A DNA stretch of 64,000 bases from contig NZ_CCDM010000006.1 of NCBI RefSeq assembly GCF_000750635.1, positions 124,001 to 188,000 on the forward strand, in the 5' to 3' direction. Shown here piece by piece: positions 1 to 9,145 of this stretch. The first letter of the stretch is position 1; every line of letters starts with the position of its first letter. A program made the translations under genes and the position numbers. This DNA is from Oceanobacillus jeddahensis (GTDB lineage: Bacteria; Bacillota; Bacilli; Bacillales; Amphibacillaceae). The notes below the pieces were generated by a model. The model was not told where the DNA came from. It saw nothing but the letters and a program-made list of their open reading frames with translations, and did not search any database.

Positions 1-981
1 CAACCTTCAGGTAGTCCCATCAAACGTTCACATTCCAATGGCGTAAGCTGACGGATAAATCCTTCTTTTTCTTTTCCTTCATACCAAAATGAAAAATAAT
101 TTACTGTCCCTGCGAGCAACGTTGGAAAAGGATCATCTATCCGTCAGAAACTTCCGAGGAATCTTGTACGGTCTTTTTCTTTGGCTGCACTTCGCATACT
201 TCTTTCTCGAAAGGGATGGACGATGGGTATTTTCCTCCCTGTTTCTTTAAAAGATATTCGATTGGCGCTGGAGGAGGACATACTGCTTTCTCCGCAAGAC
301 GTAGGAAACGACTGCAAATCACGGGATTTAAATAATATTTCTTTGGAACGTTTTCCTCTAAAATCTGCCACGAGAAAGATACGTTTTCTTCTTTGAGGGA
401 GAGTGGGCCTTCCCCAATATTGGGCGTCCAACAATCTCCAGCATATGTCAACGTTGTTCCCTCGGACCATTCCGGCTTTCGACCAGACTCGAGAAACAGG
501 CATTGGAATTTCGGTATTTGCGAAGGACTCGAGTACGGCTTTAAAATTCATCCGGTTGTTTGATGAAAAAGCTCCCAAGACGTTTTCCCAAACAGCGACA
601 GCTGGATATACGCCATTCGTTGCACACCTCATTTCTTCAATGATTCGTAAAGCTTGATAAAATAAATTAGATTTACTTCCTGTAAGACCTTCTCGTTTTC
701 CGATATTGGATAAGTTTTGACAGGGCGAACCAAACGTAATTGATATGAACAGGTGGTATTTTTCCACCATCTATTTTTGTAATATCTCCAAGATGAAGCA
801 TAGTTGGAAAGTGACGTTTCGTAATGGAAACAGGTGCTTTCTCTACTTCACTTGCCCATACTGGTTTAATTCCATAAAGAGAAGCAGCGAGAGGGAAGAC
901 ACCAATACCATCAAAGAGACTACCAATTTTTAAAAGTGTGTTATTATTATTTCTAAACATATCAACTATCAAATATTTCAC
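1..981 (-). pseudogene. Phage-type DNA cytosine-C5 methyltransferase, multiply frameshifted and cut by the window edge
   Basis: The minus strand encodes, in successive frames, the ordered motifs of a C5-cytosine methyltransferase. Motif I (GSLFDGIGVFPLAA) lies near 920. The catalytic PCQ motif (FGSPCQNLSNIGKREG) lies near 735. The ENV motif lies near 590, the QRRKRIF motif VIII near 390, and a motif IX-like RQLTPLECERLMGLPEG near 10-60. The frame changes at about 750 (between the AdoMet motif and PCQ), again at about 330-390, and again at about 140-180. No single reading frame covers the enzyme, so it is probably inactive. It would have methylated cytosine in duplex DNA as a solitary phage or restriction-modification enzyme. 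No restriction endonuclease gene is visible beside it. The C-terminus runs off the left edge. Sequencing indels are an alternative explanation for the shifts. Confidence 0.85.
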
Positions 982-1112
982 CTCTAATATCTTGATCTAA
1001 AAAACATCATATATCGGCGAACATTATTCAAATGACATTCAACGCAATTATTGAAATGAAAAAGTGTAGGAAACCCTAAGTTATTATCACTATTGATATT
1101 TAAACTTTTCCA

Positions 1113-1146
1113 TAAAAAAAGACGCTTCAATCTGAAACGTCTTTTA
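1113..1146. terminator. Hairpin with A-run on one side and T-run on the other
   Basis: The stem AAGACG-TTC pairs with GAA-CGTCTT, flanked by A7 on the left and TTTT on the right, so it could stop transcription from either side. A further outer pair (TATCACTAT near 1085 and ATAGTGATA near 1166) could extend the structure. It lies upstream of the methyltransferase remnant and has no plus-strand gene before it. Confidence 0.5.
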
Positions 1147-1330
1147 TTGGAGATATCAAATTTTCATAGTGATAACTTTATAAAATGAATTGCATTTATT
1201 GCATTGAAATTGCATTTTTTAATTTATTTTTGCTAGATTATAGTTATTTATATTTCTTGAAAAGCCTTTAAAATCAACGATTTTTCTTAATATCCCGAAC
1301 CCTAAAAGTAGAGTGGGAATAGTTGTAGCT

Positions 1331-1375
1331 GAGCCGAAACTCCTTTGATGACCAGGGTTTCGGCTCTTTACTTTA
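1331..1375 (+). terminator. Rho-independent terminator-like hairpin
   Basis: GAGCCGAAAC at 1331-1340 pairs with GTTTCGGCTC at 1357-1366 and is followed by TTTACTTTATTTT. No intact plus-strand gene precedes it in the window, so it may be left over from deleted sequence. The rest of 982-1545 holds only the short ORF at 1460 and AT-rich sequence. Confidence 0.6.
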
Positions 1376-1459
1376 TTTTCATTGACACGAATATATTTGT
1401 AATTTAGGTATATGATACAAGCGCATCATCATGTATATGCTATTTTGTGTGGGGAGAAT

Positions 1460-1549
1460 ATGTTAAATATTGTGGTTTGGACAATCATTATTTATATTCG
1501 AACAAGTACATTTATTGATACTTTCCCATTCGGTGAAGGTCTATCTTAA
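1460..1549 (+). CDS. Possible 29-residue hydrophobic peptide
   Basis: An ATG at 1460 follows the ribosome-site-like TGGGGAGAAT and opens a 29-codon frame (MLNIVVWTIIIYIRTSTFID, then TFPFGEGLS). The N-terminal half is hydrophobic. A TTGACA at 1382 could be a -35 box, but no well-spaced -10 is seen. The frame ends overlapping the 3' end of the convergent gene at 1546. I do not recognise it. It may be chance. Confidence 0.2.
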   Translation: MLNIVVWTIIIYIRTSTFIDTFPFGEGLS

Positions 1550-1944
1550 TTATTAAAACTACCCAAAATCATAAAATCCACAACAATCCCACTCATTGGA
1601 TTTTCCGAACCCAATACACTTATGCCTAAAACGGTTACACCACTAATATTTGTAACATTGGCCGAAACATATTTTCCAGTAATGTTCTTCTCACGCATTT
1701 GCACTCTTGGCCTTGCATTTATCGTAGAATTTGTTGAATATACGCTGGACACCGCATAATCAATCGTATCTAATAATGGGTTTCCATCTGCTAATCCACT
1801 GTCTGTGAAATAAAGTGTAGCTATCCCATTTGCATTTGACGTAGCCTGTCCATAAACTATTCGTTTTGCTTTTTGTGGGTTTTGCTCTCCTGCCTTATAT
1901 ATTTGAATAGCTGTCGGACCCAATGTAAAGAATTCAATACTCAT
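1546..1944 (-). CDS. Small hypothetical protein, possible spore-surface or appendage protein
   Basis: A 132-residue protein beginning MSIEFFTLGPTAIQIYKAGE, with a start supported by AAGGGGGGA six bases upstream. It has no signal peptide or membrane segment. The sequence is rich in Ser, Asn, Thr and beta-branched residues, with alternating hydrophobic stretches near the C-terminus (VTVLGISVLG, VVDFMILG), as in a beta-sandwich protein. I do not recognise the family. Two DUF4183-type genes follow the same strand upstream, so I infer membership of the same cluster, possibly structural components of the spore surface. The link is by proximity and composition only. Confidence 0.6.
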   Translation of the reverse strand: MSIEFFTLGPTAIQIYKAGEQNPQKAKRIVYGQATSNANGIATLYFTDSGLADGNPLLDTIDYAVSSVYSTNSTINARPRVQMREKNITGKYVSANVTNISGVTVLGISVLGSENPMSGIVVDFMILGSFNN

Positions 1945-2078
1945 AACTAATCCCCCCTTATTCTTTAAAAGAAATTAAAAGCATGACAGTATAATGTTAT
2001 TCAAACTTCCAAAAAAGTGAGGTCATTTAAATAGACTTTTTCTTATATGAGGCGTTTATGGTGACAATAGATAAATTT

Positions 2079-2112
2079 CTTTGTGCCCTGCCAGTATCTG
2101 GTGGGCACAAAG
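2079..2112 (-). terminator. Terminator hairpin after the DUF4183 gene
   Basis: A ten-base perfect stem, CTTTGTGCCC (2079-2088) with GGGCACAAAG (2103-2112), lies 14 bases beyond the stop of the minus-strand gene at 2127. On the minus strand it is followed by AAATTTAT rather than a strict T-run. Confidence 0.6.
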
Positions 2113-2126
2113 GCAGTACTTTTATT

Positions 2127-2516
2127 CTAGGTGTCAAATGTCCCTGAGGATGTTGCTGCGAAATTAACAACTTGCAAGATAACGGTTTGGTTTGCTGGAA
2201 TGGACCCTCCGCCAGCAGGAACAGCAATGTCTAATGACCCAGTCCCTGTAGCACCTGGTGTATATGTTGATATGCCTTGCATTTGCTCAACACCGTTAAT
2301 TTCCACAGTGAAATAACTATTATCTTCTGCAAGTTCTGGAAGTGTCGTTACCTCTTCACCATCATCCCCCAGAAAACTTGCAGCATCAATAGATAATGTA
2401 CTTCCTGCTGCCGTATCTGCTGTTGTGATGTAAAAGAATTTCGCGGAATCAGGGTTAACATCTGTGTCAATTGTGCCACTAATAGCGATTTTCATTAACT
2501 GAAGTGCCATGTTCAT
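2127..2516 (-). CDS. DUF4183 domain protein
   Basis: A 129-residue protein whose body matches the DUF4183 pattern I know from Bacillus spore-surface loci. It begins MALQLMKIAISGTIDTDVNP, continues AKFFYITTAD and INGVEQMQGISTYTPGA, and ends IPANQTVILQVVNF. No signal peptide is present. The longest frame opens at 2528, but that first ATG overlaps the Shine-Dalgarno GGAGGT (2521-2526), so I place the start at 2516. The ATG at 2510, giving MALQL, is also possible. In the Bacillus cereus group, DUF4183 proteins are often found with exosporium or collagen-like proteins. The exact role is not established from sequence. Confidence 0.8.
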   Translation of the reverse strand: MNMALQLMKIAISGTIDTDVNPDSAKFFYITTADTAAGSTLSIDAASFLGDDGEEVTTLPELAEDNSYFTVEINGVEQMQGISTYTPGATGTGSLDIAVPAGGGSIPANQTVILQVVNFAATSSGTFDT

Positions 2517-2655
2517 TTTCACCTCCATTTTCTATCAAACATATTTTATTCTATGAAGAGGAGTTGAAAATGCTTGGTCAGACTAATTAGTTCGTATTGG
2601 AAGTTAACAAAATGTCCCATTAAAAAAGGCATATTTACCAAATAAGAAGGTGATA

Positions 2656-3114
2656 TTATCCTTTAACCATAACAAACAGAAGCGTAATTGGGGCATCCTT
2701 TGGAGGGAGGTCACTGGATTCTAAGTGAAGAATACCTTCCTCGACAGTGTAAATGGATGGGGGCTGCAACACGCCATTGACAAATAAATGAAGCGTTGAA
2801 ACAGTATCCGGATCAAGTATATCACTGCTTCCATATTGCTTTAATGCATCGTTGTTCGTATAAACCTTTTTCCCTTCTTTGGCAAGGGTAAGGTATTGTA
2901 CAGTCTCCACTCCTATGGGGGCTGGAGTGTATTCAGGGGATATATTGACTGTAATGGATGGATTAAATATAGGATTAAATGTATTTGTATTGGATGTGTT
3001 ATTTTCATTTCCCTCATGAATCCTTTTACGCTCTTTATTGCAATGATGGCAGTGGCAATTTGGACAAGAATCCCTGCCGCGTAGCTTTCTACTATGATAA
3101 TAGCTTTCATTCAA
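2656..3114 (-). CDS. DUF4183-like protein with Cys/His-rich N-terminus
   Basis: A 152-residue protein starting with TTG at 3114, behind GGAGGGGGTGAAATACCG. The C-terminal 65 residues (YTNNDALKQYGSSDILDP, LHLFVNGVLQPPSIYTVEEG, APITLLFVMVKG) match the second common form of DUF4183. The N-terminus carries a compact CPNCHCHHCNKER stretch that could bind metal or form disulfide crosslinks. A short Asn/Thr-rich linker joins the two parts. With the neighbours at 1546 and 2127 it forms a same-strand set of small surface-type proteins. I infer a spore coat or exosporium role. No sigma-K-type promoter was resolved. Confidence 0.75.
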   Translation of the reverse strand: MNESYYHSRKLRGRDSCPNCHCHHCNKERKRIHEGNENNTSNTNTFNPIFNPSITVNISPEYTPAPIGVETVQYLTLAKEGKKVYTNNDALKQYGSSDILDPDTVSTLHLFVNGVLQPPSIYTVEEGILHLESSDLPPKDAPITLLFVMVKG

Positions 3115-3271
3115 CGGTATTTCACCCCCTCCTACGTGAAATTTTGATGTGTTGTTTTATATCTTATTTAAAAAGAAGGTGATTTGATTGTGCAACTGGC
3201 TGTGTTTGCCAAGTAAAAAATATATGTCACTTGCTGTCCCGAATTATTACATATAACGGAAACTTTCACGG

Positions 3272-3541
3272 TTAAAAAAGGAGTAAATGTGAATGATGAA
3301 TAAGCCGGTCAATCACTGCTTCTGTTAATATTGGATCTCCTAAAACATGATTCCATTGCCCAAATTGAAGGTTAGTAGTAATCACCAAGCTTTTATTTTC
3401 ATAACACATAGAGATTACCTGAAACAATAACTCTGCACCTTCTTTAAGGAGAGGAATGTCTAATATAAGTAAATCCAGCCTATCAAGCTGTTTAATCAGC
3501 CTAGAGAGCTTGCCAGAATAACTATAAAACATTATGCGCAT
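3272..3541 (-). pseudogene. IS21-family IstB ATPase remnant
   Basis: The fragment reads ELLFQVISMCYENKSLVITT, then NLQFGQWNHVLGD and TEAVIDRLIHHSHLLLF, the typical Walker-B-to-sensor part of the IstB/DnaA-like helper of IS21 transposons. The Walker A region is absent and the expected DELGY segment after LLILD has been lost. The fragment ends soon after RLIHH. It is a dead insertion-sequence relic. The partner transposase IstA is not present. Confidence 0.7.
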
Positions 3542-3577
3542 TTATGAAGTAGAAATGATGAGCCACTTGCTGAAAAA

Positions 3578-3742
3578 ATGCCAGCGAATATTCAGTTTAA
3601 TCTTTCTAAGGAAACTTATATGGATTTCAATGGAAATCAATACATTAAGATGGAATTGGTTCTCTGCCGAAACCTTGCCATAGAGAAAAATTTAGCTGAA
3701 AGTAGTGATAGCAAGGGTTCTAGGCAACCCACCGACAATTGA
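3578..3742 (+). CDS. Unrecognised 54-residue ORF, possible phage or mobile-element remnant
   Basis: An open frame from an ATG at 3578 reads MPANIQFNLSKETYMDFNGN, continues QYIKMELVLCRNLAIEKN and ends SDSKGSRQPTDN. It is mainly charged and polar and looks like real coding sequence. The frame stays open for ten codons upstream of the ATG, and no good ribosome site is seen, so it may be the C-terminal piece of a longer lost protein. It sits between an IstB relic and the cadmium operon, in a region of mobile-element debris. I do not recognise a family. Confidence 0.3.
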   Translation: MPANIQFNLSKETYMDFNGNQYIKMELVLCRNLAIEKNLAESSDSKGSRQPTDN

Positions 3743-3997
3743 GTGAGAATAGTTCACTAGTGTGATTTGAAGTGAAAACGTTAATTTGGCAGCATTTTAG
3801 GGAGACATAAAATGGGTAAAATGATTAAAAATCAATAGATTCCCCGCCAAAATCCCGCCAAAGGAATAGGAAGGGAAGTAGAGCTACTGTATAAAAGCAG
3901 TGGATCTTTTTTTGTTGATAGAGTCGATGAAATGGACGAATAGACAGCTTTATAAGTTTTAATACGTGAAAAATTAGAGTTAGTATTAAAATAACTT

Positions 3998-4045
3998 AAC
4001 GACCTTAGGTAGAGAATGTTCTCTGCCAGAAGATCGTTTTTTCTT
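3998..4045 (+). terminator. Long hairpin terminator upstream of the cadmium operon
   Basis: The arms AACGACCTTAGGTAGAGAA and TTCTCTGCC-AGAAGATCGTT pair over about 19 bases with few mismatches and are followed by TTTTTTC. It would insulate the cadC promoter from upstream transcription. Confidence 0.7.
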
Positions 4046-4083
4046 TTAAAAACCAAAATTCCATTAAAGTATTTCACCTCTTT

Positions 4084-4146
4084 ATTCAAATATATACTTG
4101 AATAAAATTCGTGAATAAGATACTATATAATCAAATGAGTATTTGA
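4084..4146 (+). promoter_or_regulatory. cadC-cadA promoter with two CadC-type operators
   Basis: Two inverted repeats of the ArsR/SmtB operator type flank a promoter. ATTCAAATATATACTTGAAT lies at 4084-4103 and TCAAATGAGTATTTGA at 4131-4146. A -35 TTGAAT (4098-4103) and a -10 TACTAT (4121-4126) are 17 bases apart, so the first operator covers the -35 and the second covers the start region. The downstream operator closely resembles the staphylococcal cadC operator, including the following AATGAAGATGGAG. Binding of apo-CadC would block transcription, and Cd(II), Pb(II) or Zn(II) would release it. Confidence 0.75.
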
Positions 4147-4166
4147 ATGAAGATGGAGTGATTGCT

Positions 4167-4535
4167 TTGGTTAAAAAAGACATGTGTGAAGTGTATTGTT
4201 ATGACGAGGAAAAAGTCAATCGTATACAAGAAGAATTACAAAAAGAAGACTTATCTTATGTTTCCCAATTGTTCAAAGTACTTGCAGATGAAAATAGAAC
4301 AAAAATTTCTTATGCCTTATGTATAGATGAAGAACTATGTGTATGTGACATTGCAAATATCATAGGCTCTTCTGTGGCAACTGCCTCCCACCACTTACGG
4401 ACACTTCATAAACAAAAAATTGTGAAGTACAGAAAAGAAGGAAAACTTGCTTTTTATTCATTGGATGATGAACATATTAAACAATTAATTTCAATTACGT
4501 TAGTCCATCAAAAAGAGGTAAAAGCAAATGTCTGA
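4167..4535 (+). CDS. cadC: CadC, metal-responsive ArsR/SmtB-family repressor
   Basis: I place the start at TTG 4167, six bases after GGAGTG, rather than at the in-frame TTG at 4143 inside the operator. This gives 122 residues, the length of pI258 CadC, and puts the metal ligands at the canonical Cys7, Cys11, Cys58 and Cys60 (DMCEVYC and ELCVCD). The winged helix-turn-helix follows, with [20 protein letters not shown] as recognition helix and wing. CadC represses its own operon and is released by Cd, Pb, Bi or Zn. Its last codons overlap cadA by eight bases, so the two are translationally coupled. Confidence 0.95.
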   Translation: MVKKDMCEVYCYDEEKVNRIQEELQKEDLSYVSQLFKVLADENRTKISYALCIDEELCVCDIANIIGSSVATASHHLRTLHKQKIVKYRKEGKLAFYSLDDEHIKQLISITLVHQKEVKANV

Positions 4536-6651
4536 ATCACTGACCAAAGAAGAAATGAAAGCATATCGTGTTCAAGGATTTAGTTGTGCAGGTTGTGCAA
4601 AAACTTTTGAAAATAACGTCAAGAAATTACAAGGTGTGGAAGACGCTGAAGTTAATTTTGGAGCGTCAAAAGTTTATGTAAAAGGGCAAATAACCATTGA
4701 GGAGCTTGAGAAAGCAGGATCATTTGAAAATTTAAAGGTTCGAGATGAAAAAGAACAAAAGGTAGATCATGAACCTTTTTGGAAACAAAAAGAAAATATA
4801 AAGGTTTATATTTCAGCCATACTTCTTTTGGTTAGCTGGTTTTTAGGAAAACAATTAGGAGAAGAACATTTTTTACCAACAATCGGATATGCATTGTCTA
4901 TTTTAATTGGCGGTTACACGCTTTTTATTAAAGGGCTTAGAAATCTGAGTAGATTACAATTTGATATGAATACGCTTATGACCATTGCGATTATTGGCGC
5001 AGCTATTATTGGCGAATGGATGGAAGGTGCAACGGTTGTTATCCTGTTCGCTATTAGTGAAGCATTAGAACGCTATTCCATGGATAAAGCCCGTCAATCG
5101 ATTGAGTCGTTAATGGATATCGCACCAAAAGAAGCATTAATCCGTCGGGGAAATCAAGAAATGAGTATCCATGTAGAGGACATTGAAATTGGCGATATAA
5201 TGATTGTAAAGCCTGGTCAGAAATTAGCGATGGATGGTACTGTTTTCAAAGGAATATCCACCTTAAATCAAGCTGCCATTACAGGTGAAAGTGTTCCTGT
5301 TACAAAAACAGTAGATGATGAAGTATTTGCTGGAACATTAAATGAAGAAGGTTTGCTTGAAGTTAGTGTAACCAAACGAGTAGAAGATACTACACTTTCA
5401 AAAATCATTCATCTTGTAGAAGAAGCACAAGCAGAACGAGCACCTTCTCAAGCATTTGTCGATAAATTTGCTAAATATTATACGCCAGCTATTGTCATTT
5501 TAGCTATGCTGATTGCCATTATTCCTCCTTTATTTATTGGTGGTGAATGGAATACATGGGTTTATCAAGGTCTGGCTGCACTCGTAGTTGGTTGTCCTTG
5601 TGCTCTTGTCGTTTCTACTCCAGTGGCTGTAGTTACTGCCATAGGGAATGCTGCAAAAAATGGTGTATTGATTAAAGGCGGTGTCTATTTAGAAGAGACT
5701 GGAAACCTTAAAGTCATTGCTTTTGATAAAACAGGAACACTGACAAGAGGGATTCCTACTGTCACAGATGTTGTGACGTATAGCCGAAGTGAAGACGAAT
5801 TAATCACTATTACAGCAGCAATTGAAAAAGGATCACAACACTCTCTCGCCTCTTCTATTATAAGAAAGGCGGAAGAAAAAGGTTTACATTACAATGATAT
5901 AGCTATGGAAGAATTTCAATCCATTACAGGAAAGGGCGTTAAAGCTAAGATAAATCATGAAACATATTATGTAGGAAGCCCGAGTCTTTTTGAAGAACTG
6001 CATAATCAAATAGAGAGTGAACAAAAAGAAAAGATTACCGCTTTACAAACAGCTGGAAAAACAGTCATGGTGTTAGGAACAGAAACAGAGATTCTTGCAT
6101 TCATTGCTGCCGCAGATGAAATAAGAGAATCATCCAAAGAAGTTATCAGCCAATTAAATCATCTTGGAGTCGAAACAGTTATGTTGACAGGTGATAATCA
6201 ACGAACTGCACATGCGATTGGACAACAAGTTGGGGGTGTAGATGTCGAAGCTGATTTATTGCCAGAAGATAAGTTGACCTTCATTAAAGAACTTCGAGCA
6301 AAACATCAACAGGTAGCAATGGTTGGTGATGGGGTGAATGACGCTCCAGCACTGGCAGCTTCTACGGTCGGAGTAGCTATGGGTGGGGCAGGAACTGATA
6401 CAGCACTAGAAACAGCAGATATTGCTCTTATGTCAGATGAATTGAATAAGTTACCATATACCGTTCAATTAAGCCGAAAAGCATTGATGATTATCAAGCA
6501 GAATATTACCTTCTCTTTAGGAATTAAAGCTGTTGCTTTACTATTAGTTGTTCCTGGTTGGTTAACCTTATGGATAGCGATATTTGCAGATATGGGAGCG
6601 ACCTTGCTTGTGACATTAAACAGTTTACGATTATTGAGAATTAAGAAATGA
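4528..6651 (+). CDS. cadA: CadA, cadmium/zinc/lead-exporting P1B-type ATPase
   Basis: A 707-residue membrane ATPase that pumps Cd(II), Zn(II) and Pb(II) out of the cell. It has one N-terminal heavy-metal-associated domain (GFSCAGC, Cys20 and Cys23), paired transmembrane helices near 90-130 and 145-180, the actuator TGES loop, the CPC metal-transport motif (Cys356-Pro-Cys358), the phosphorylated Asp400 in DKTGTLT, the SQHSLA His-Ser motif, and [10 protein letters not shown] near the C-terminus. The length and CPC motif fit the P1B-2 subgroup. It follows cadC with an overlap and itself overlaps the flavoprotein gene by four bases (ATGA), so all three form one transcript. All catalytic residues are present. 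Confidence 0.96.
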   Translation: MSESLTKEEMKAYRVQGFSCAGCAKTFENNVKKLQGVEDAEVNFGASKVYVKGQITIEELEKAGSFENLKVRDEKEQKVDHEPFWKQKENIKVYISAILLLVSWFLGKQLGEEHFLPTIGYALSILIGGYTLFIKGLRNLSRLQFDMNTLMTIAIIGAAIIGEWMEGATVVILFAISEALERYSMDKARQSIESLMDIAPKEALIRRGNQEMSIHVEDIEIGDIMIVKPGQKLAMDGTVFKGISTLNQAAITGESVPVTKTVDDEVFAGTLNEEGLLEVSVTKRVEDTTLSKIIHLVEEAQAERAPSQAFVDKFAKYYTPAIVILAMLIAIIPPLFIGGEWNTWVYQGLAALVVGCPCALVVSTPVAVVTAIGNAAKNGVLIKGGVYLEETGNLKVIAFDKTGTLTRGIPTVTDVVTYSRSEDELITITAAIEKGSQHSLASSIIRKAEEKGLHYNDIAMEEFQSITGKGVKAKINHETYYVGSPSLFEELHNQIESEQKEKITALQTAGKTVMVLGTETEILAFIAAADEIRESSKEVISQLNHLGVETVMLTGDNQRTAHAIGQQVGGVDVEADLLPEDKLTFIKELRAKHQQVAMVGDGVNDAPALAASTVGVAMGGAGTDTALETADIALMSDELNKLPYTVQLSRKALMIIKQNITFSLGIKAVALLLVVPGWLTLWIAIFADMGATLLVTLNSLRLLRIKK

Positions 6652-7703
6652 GTTATTCCATGACATATGACGTTATCATAATTGGCGGTGGGCAAGCTGG
6701 TTTAGCTATGGGGTTTTTACTAAAACAGAAAAACATTCCTTTTGTTATTCTTGATGAGAATGAGCAAACTGGCATGTCTTGGCGAAAACGTTATGATTCA
6801 TTACGTTTATTTACCCCTAGAAGTTACAGTCAATTGCATGGGTTTCATCTGAAGGGCGATCCCAAAGGATTTCCAGATAAGAATGAAATTGCAAATTATT
6901 TAGCTGCATTTAAAATACAGAATGAATTACCCGTTCATCGTGAGAAAGTCATCAAACTAACTCAGAATGAGAGGAAACAGTTTTTAGTCACCACTCCAAA
7001 TAAAATGTATACAGTTAAACAATTAGTTATTGCTACTGGAGCTTTTCACAATCCTTGTGTTCCAAAGGTTCATGATGGGAAAGCAGGTTTTGAAATTCAT
7101 GCTTCTAAATATCAGTATCCATCTCAAATACCTAATGGGAATGTTTTAATCGTGGGTGCAGGTAATACAGGTGTTCAAATTGCGGCGGAATTGAGTAAGA
7201 CACACCAAGTTACACTATCACAAAGCAAACCAATGAAACTTGTTCCTCAAAATATTGCTGGGTGAAGTCTTTTTTGGTGGTTAGAAACATTCCGAATTGG
7301 TCGAGCAAAGCCATATTCCTTTGTGGGAAAAATGTTAAGGGAACGAGAGCCTTTAATAGGAAATGATTACAAAACAGTTCAAAATAATGTAGAAATCGTC
7401 GATAGGTTAAAAGAAATTAAAGATGGTAATGCCTACTTTAATAGCGATATATTTAAGCAAGTTCAAAATGTGATATGGGCGACTGGTTATCGTAATGATT
7501 ATTCATGGATACAAATTGATGGAATTTTAAATAGTCATGGAAAACCATTACATCATTTTGGTGTTACGAATGTAGTGGGATTGTATTTCATAGGGGTAAG
7601 TTGGCAAAGTAAAAGAAGTTCAGCTCTTATTTATGGCGTTAGTGATGACGCAAATTATATAGCTGAGAAAATGCAGGGGCATGAAATAGAATCAGAAAAC
7701 TAA
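6648..7703 (+). pseudogene. FAD/NAD(P)-binding monooxygenase-like flavoprotein (CzcO-like), interrupted by an in-frame TGA
   Basis: The frame starts with ATG overlapping the cadA stop and encodes an FAD-binding GGGQAGLAMG motif at residues 10-19, then an NAD(P)-binding VLIVGAGNTGVQIA motif. An in-frame TGA at 7263-7265 splits an otherwise continuous frame: (7323-6648) is a multiple of three, and the sequence after the stop (SLFWWLETFRIGRAKPYSFV) is what homologues show. A single change (for example AGA or CGA to TGA) explains it. Whole length is about 351 codons. Related genes accompany cadmium, cobalt-zinc or arsenic resistance determinants, with unclear substrates. It is either truncated and inactive or an assembly error. 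Confidence 0.85.
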
Positions 7704-7817
7704 AGAGATATGGTTATGCGGCTATATGGAATGGTTATAAGCATATATAAACATTAATCAAAACAAGTTCTATCAGAGCATTAAAAATCTAAAGACAATT
7801 ATTTATAATAATATTTT

Positions 7818-7862
7818 AAACGTCATTTAAGTGGTATTTTACCGACAGATGGCGTTTTTATT
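7818..7862 (+). terminator. Terminator of the cad operon
   Basis: AACGTCAT pairs with ATGGCGTT across a 22-base loop and is followed by TTTATTTT, about 115 bases after the flavoprotein stop. Confidence 0.55.
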
Positions 7863-7902
7863 TTGTGATTTTTTAAAGAAATGAAAAGGATTCCTCACCA
7901 AA

Positions 7903-7942
7903 CCCTACCAAGAAGAAATTTTGGTAGGGAATTTTGTTTTTT
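7903..7942 (+). terminator. Second hairpin after the cad operon
   Basis: CCCTACCAA (7903-7911) pairs perfectly with TTGGTAGGG (7921-7929) and is followed by AATTTTGTTTTTTC. It also contains the TTCCY-ACC-AAA element noted as recurring on both sides of the cad module. Confidence 0.6.
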
Positions 7943-8092
7943 CATAGAATTATGGCAGGGAATATTTTCGGTAGAAAAGACAAATAGTATGTATGTATCA
8001 TGTATAGTTTTAAATGTCACTATTTTACCTTGATAAATGGAAACAGATTTAACTAACTAGAACAATATAAGGATAAAATTGAAATGCTTGAT

Positions 8093-9025
8093 TTAATTTT
8101 CATATAAATTAGCTAGATCATGTATTTTCCGTTTTAATACTGTTCGGATATGTAAAGGCTCTAAACATTCACATTTATCACCAAAACTTAAAAGGATATT
8201 GTAATAATAGTCATTTTCTACAAAAGGGAAAGTAACAATGTAGTACTCATCACCGTCTGGTGAAAAATCTTCATATTTACAATAATCAAGTACTCTATCC
8301 ATGACAGATTTATGAATACGAAGTTTGATATTTGTTTGTATCGTTGCCAAAATATCCGTAAAATCCAATAGCGGTTTTTGATAATCTCGTGGCGTGAAGA
8401 AGATCTCTTCTAATTTTAGGTTTGATATACGAGCTAATTTGAACAGACGAAAATCATTTCTTTTATAGCAGTAGCCTTGAAAATACCAATGATTACCCTT
8501 CAATACAATTTGACAGGCTTCCGCTTCCCGTTCCGTTTTAATTCCATGACGGTCGGCATATTCAAACGAAAGCAGCTTGTTTTCCTGCAGAGCTATTTTT
8601 ATGATCTCTAAATAGGATTGTACGTTCCTATAACCAATCCACTGACTTAAATCAATATGTATTTGATCCGTTTTTAATTTAATTTCGTCAACTCTATCCA
8701 CTGGGATAAAACTTTTTACTTTTGCAAGGGCGTTTATCAGTTCGTTACTTTGTATCATATTGGAGAGACTAGAAAGTCCTGTCAAAATAGTAGAAATATC
8801 ATCAGTAGAAAAAACCGTACTATCCATTTTGTAGTTTTTCATAATTTCAAAGCCACCTCCTACTCCCGAGGTTGAGCGAATTGGGATACCTGCCATGTTA
8901 ATGGCATCGATATCACGGTAGATTGTGCGAATTGAAACTTCAAACATATTTGCTAACTCCTGTGCGCCTATCCGTTGTTTATCGAGTAGTATCATAATAA
9001 TGCTAACAAGCCTGCTAACCTTCAT
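8093..9025 (-). CDS. WYL-domain transcriptional regulator (YafY/DeoR-like)
   Basis: A 310-residue regulator. The N-terminal winged helix (RLVSIIMILLDKQRIGAQEL, then ANMFEVSIRTIYRDI) binds DNA. The central and C-terminal parts are a WYL domain (KGNHWYFQGYCYKRNDFRLF) with a WCX-type extension, expected to sense a ligand or nucleic acid. The start ATG follows AAAGGCGG. It is divergent from the DJ-1/PfpI gene at 9146, 120 bases away. In bacteria such pairs are often regulator and target, so I infer that it controls its neighbour. The effector is unknown. Confidence 0.9.
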   Translation of the reverse strand: MKVSRLVSIIMILLDKQRIGAQELANMFEVSIRTIYRDIDAINMAGIPIRSTSGVGGGFEIMKNYKMDSTVFSTDDISTILTGLSSLSNMIQSNELINALAKVKSFIPVDRVDEIKLKTDQIHIDLSQWIGYRNVQSYLEIIKIALQENKLLSFEYADRHGIKTEREAEACQIVLKGNHWYFQGYCYKRNDFRLFKLARISNLKLEEIFFTPRDYQKPLLDFTDILATIQTNIKLRIHKSVMDRVLDYCKYEDFSPDGDEYYIVTFPFVENDYYYNILLSFGDKCECLEPLHIRTVLKRKIHDLANLYEN

Positions 9026-9076
9026 CTGTTAACCGCCTTTCAGAAAAAATATTTCTTCATTCTAGATTGTTGCCAT

Positions 9077-9091
9077 ATTGTTGTCAACAAT
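9077..9091. promoter_or_regulatory. Palindrome between WYL regulator and DJ-1 gene, candidate operator
   Basis: ATTGTTG-T-CAACAAT is a perfect 7+7 palindrome in the divergent intergenic region. A -10-like TATAAT lies at 9099-9104 for the plus-strand gene. The position suits a repressor site. Binding by the WYL protein is inference. Confidence 0.45.
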
Positions 9092-9145
9092 AGATAAGTA
9101 TAATAATAATCAAACAATCAATCTATTACAATTAAATGGAGGAAA

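Noticed and set aside
3832-4089. 85-codon minus-strand frame upstream of cadC
   Set aside because: It overlaps the long terminator hairpin and the cad promoter side, its translation is Ser/Leu-rich without a recognisable pattern, and no ribosome site precedes it.
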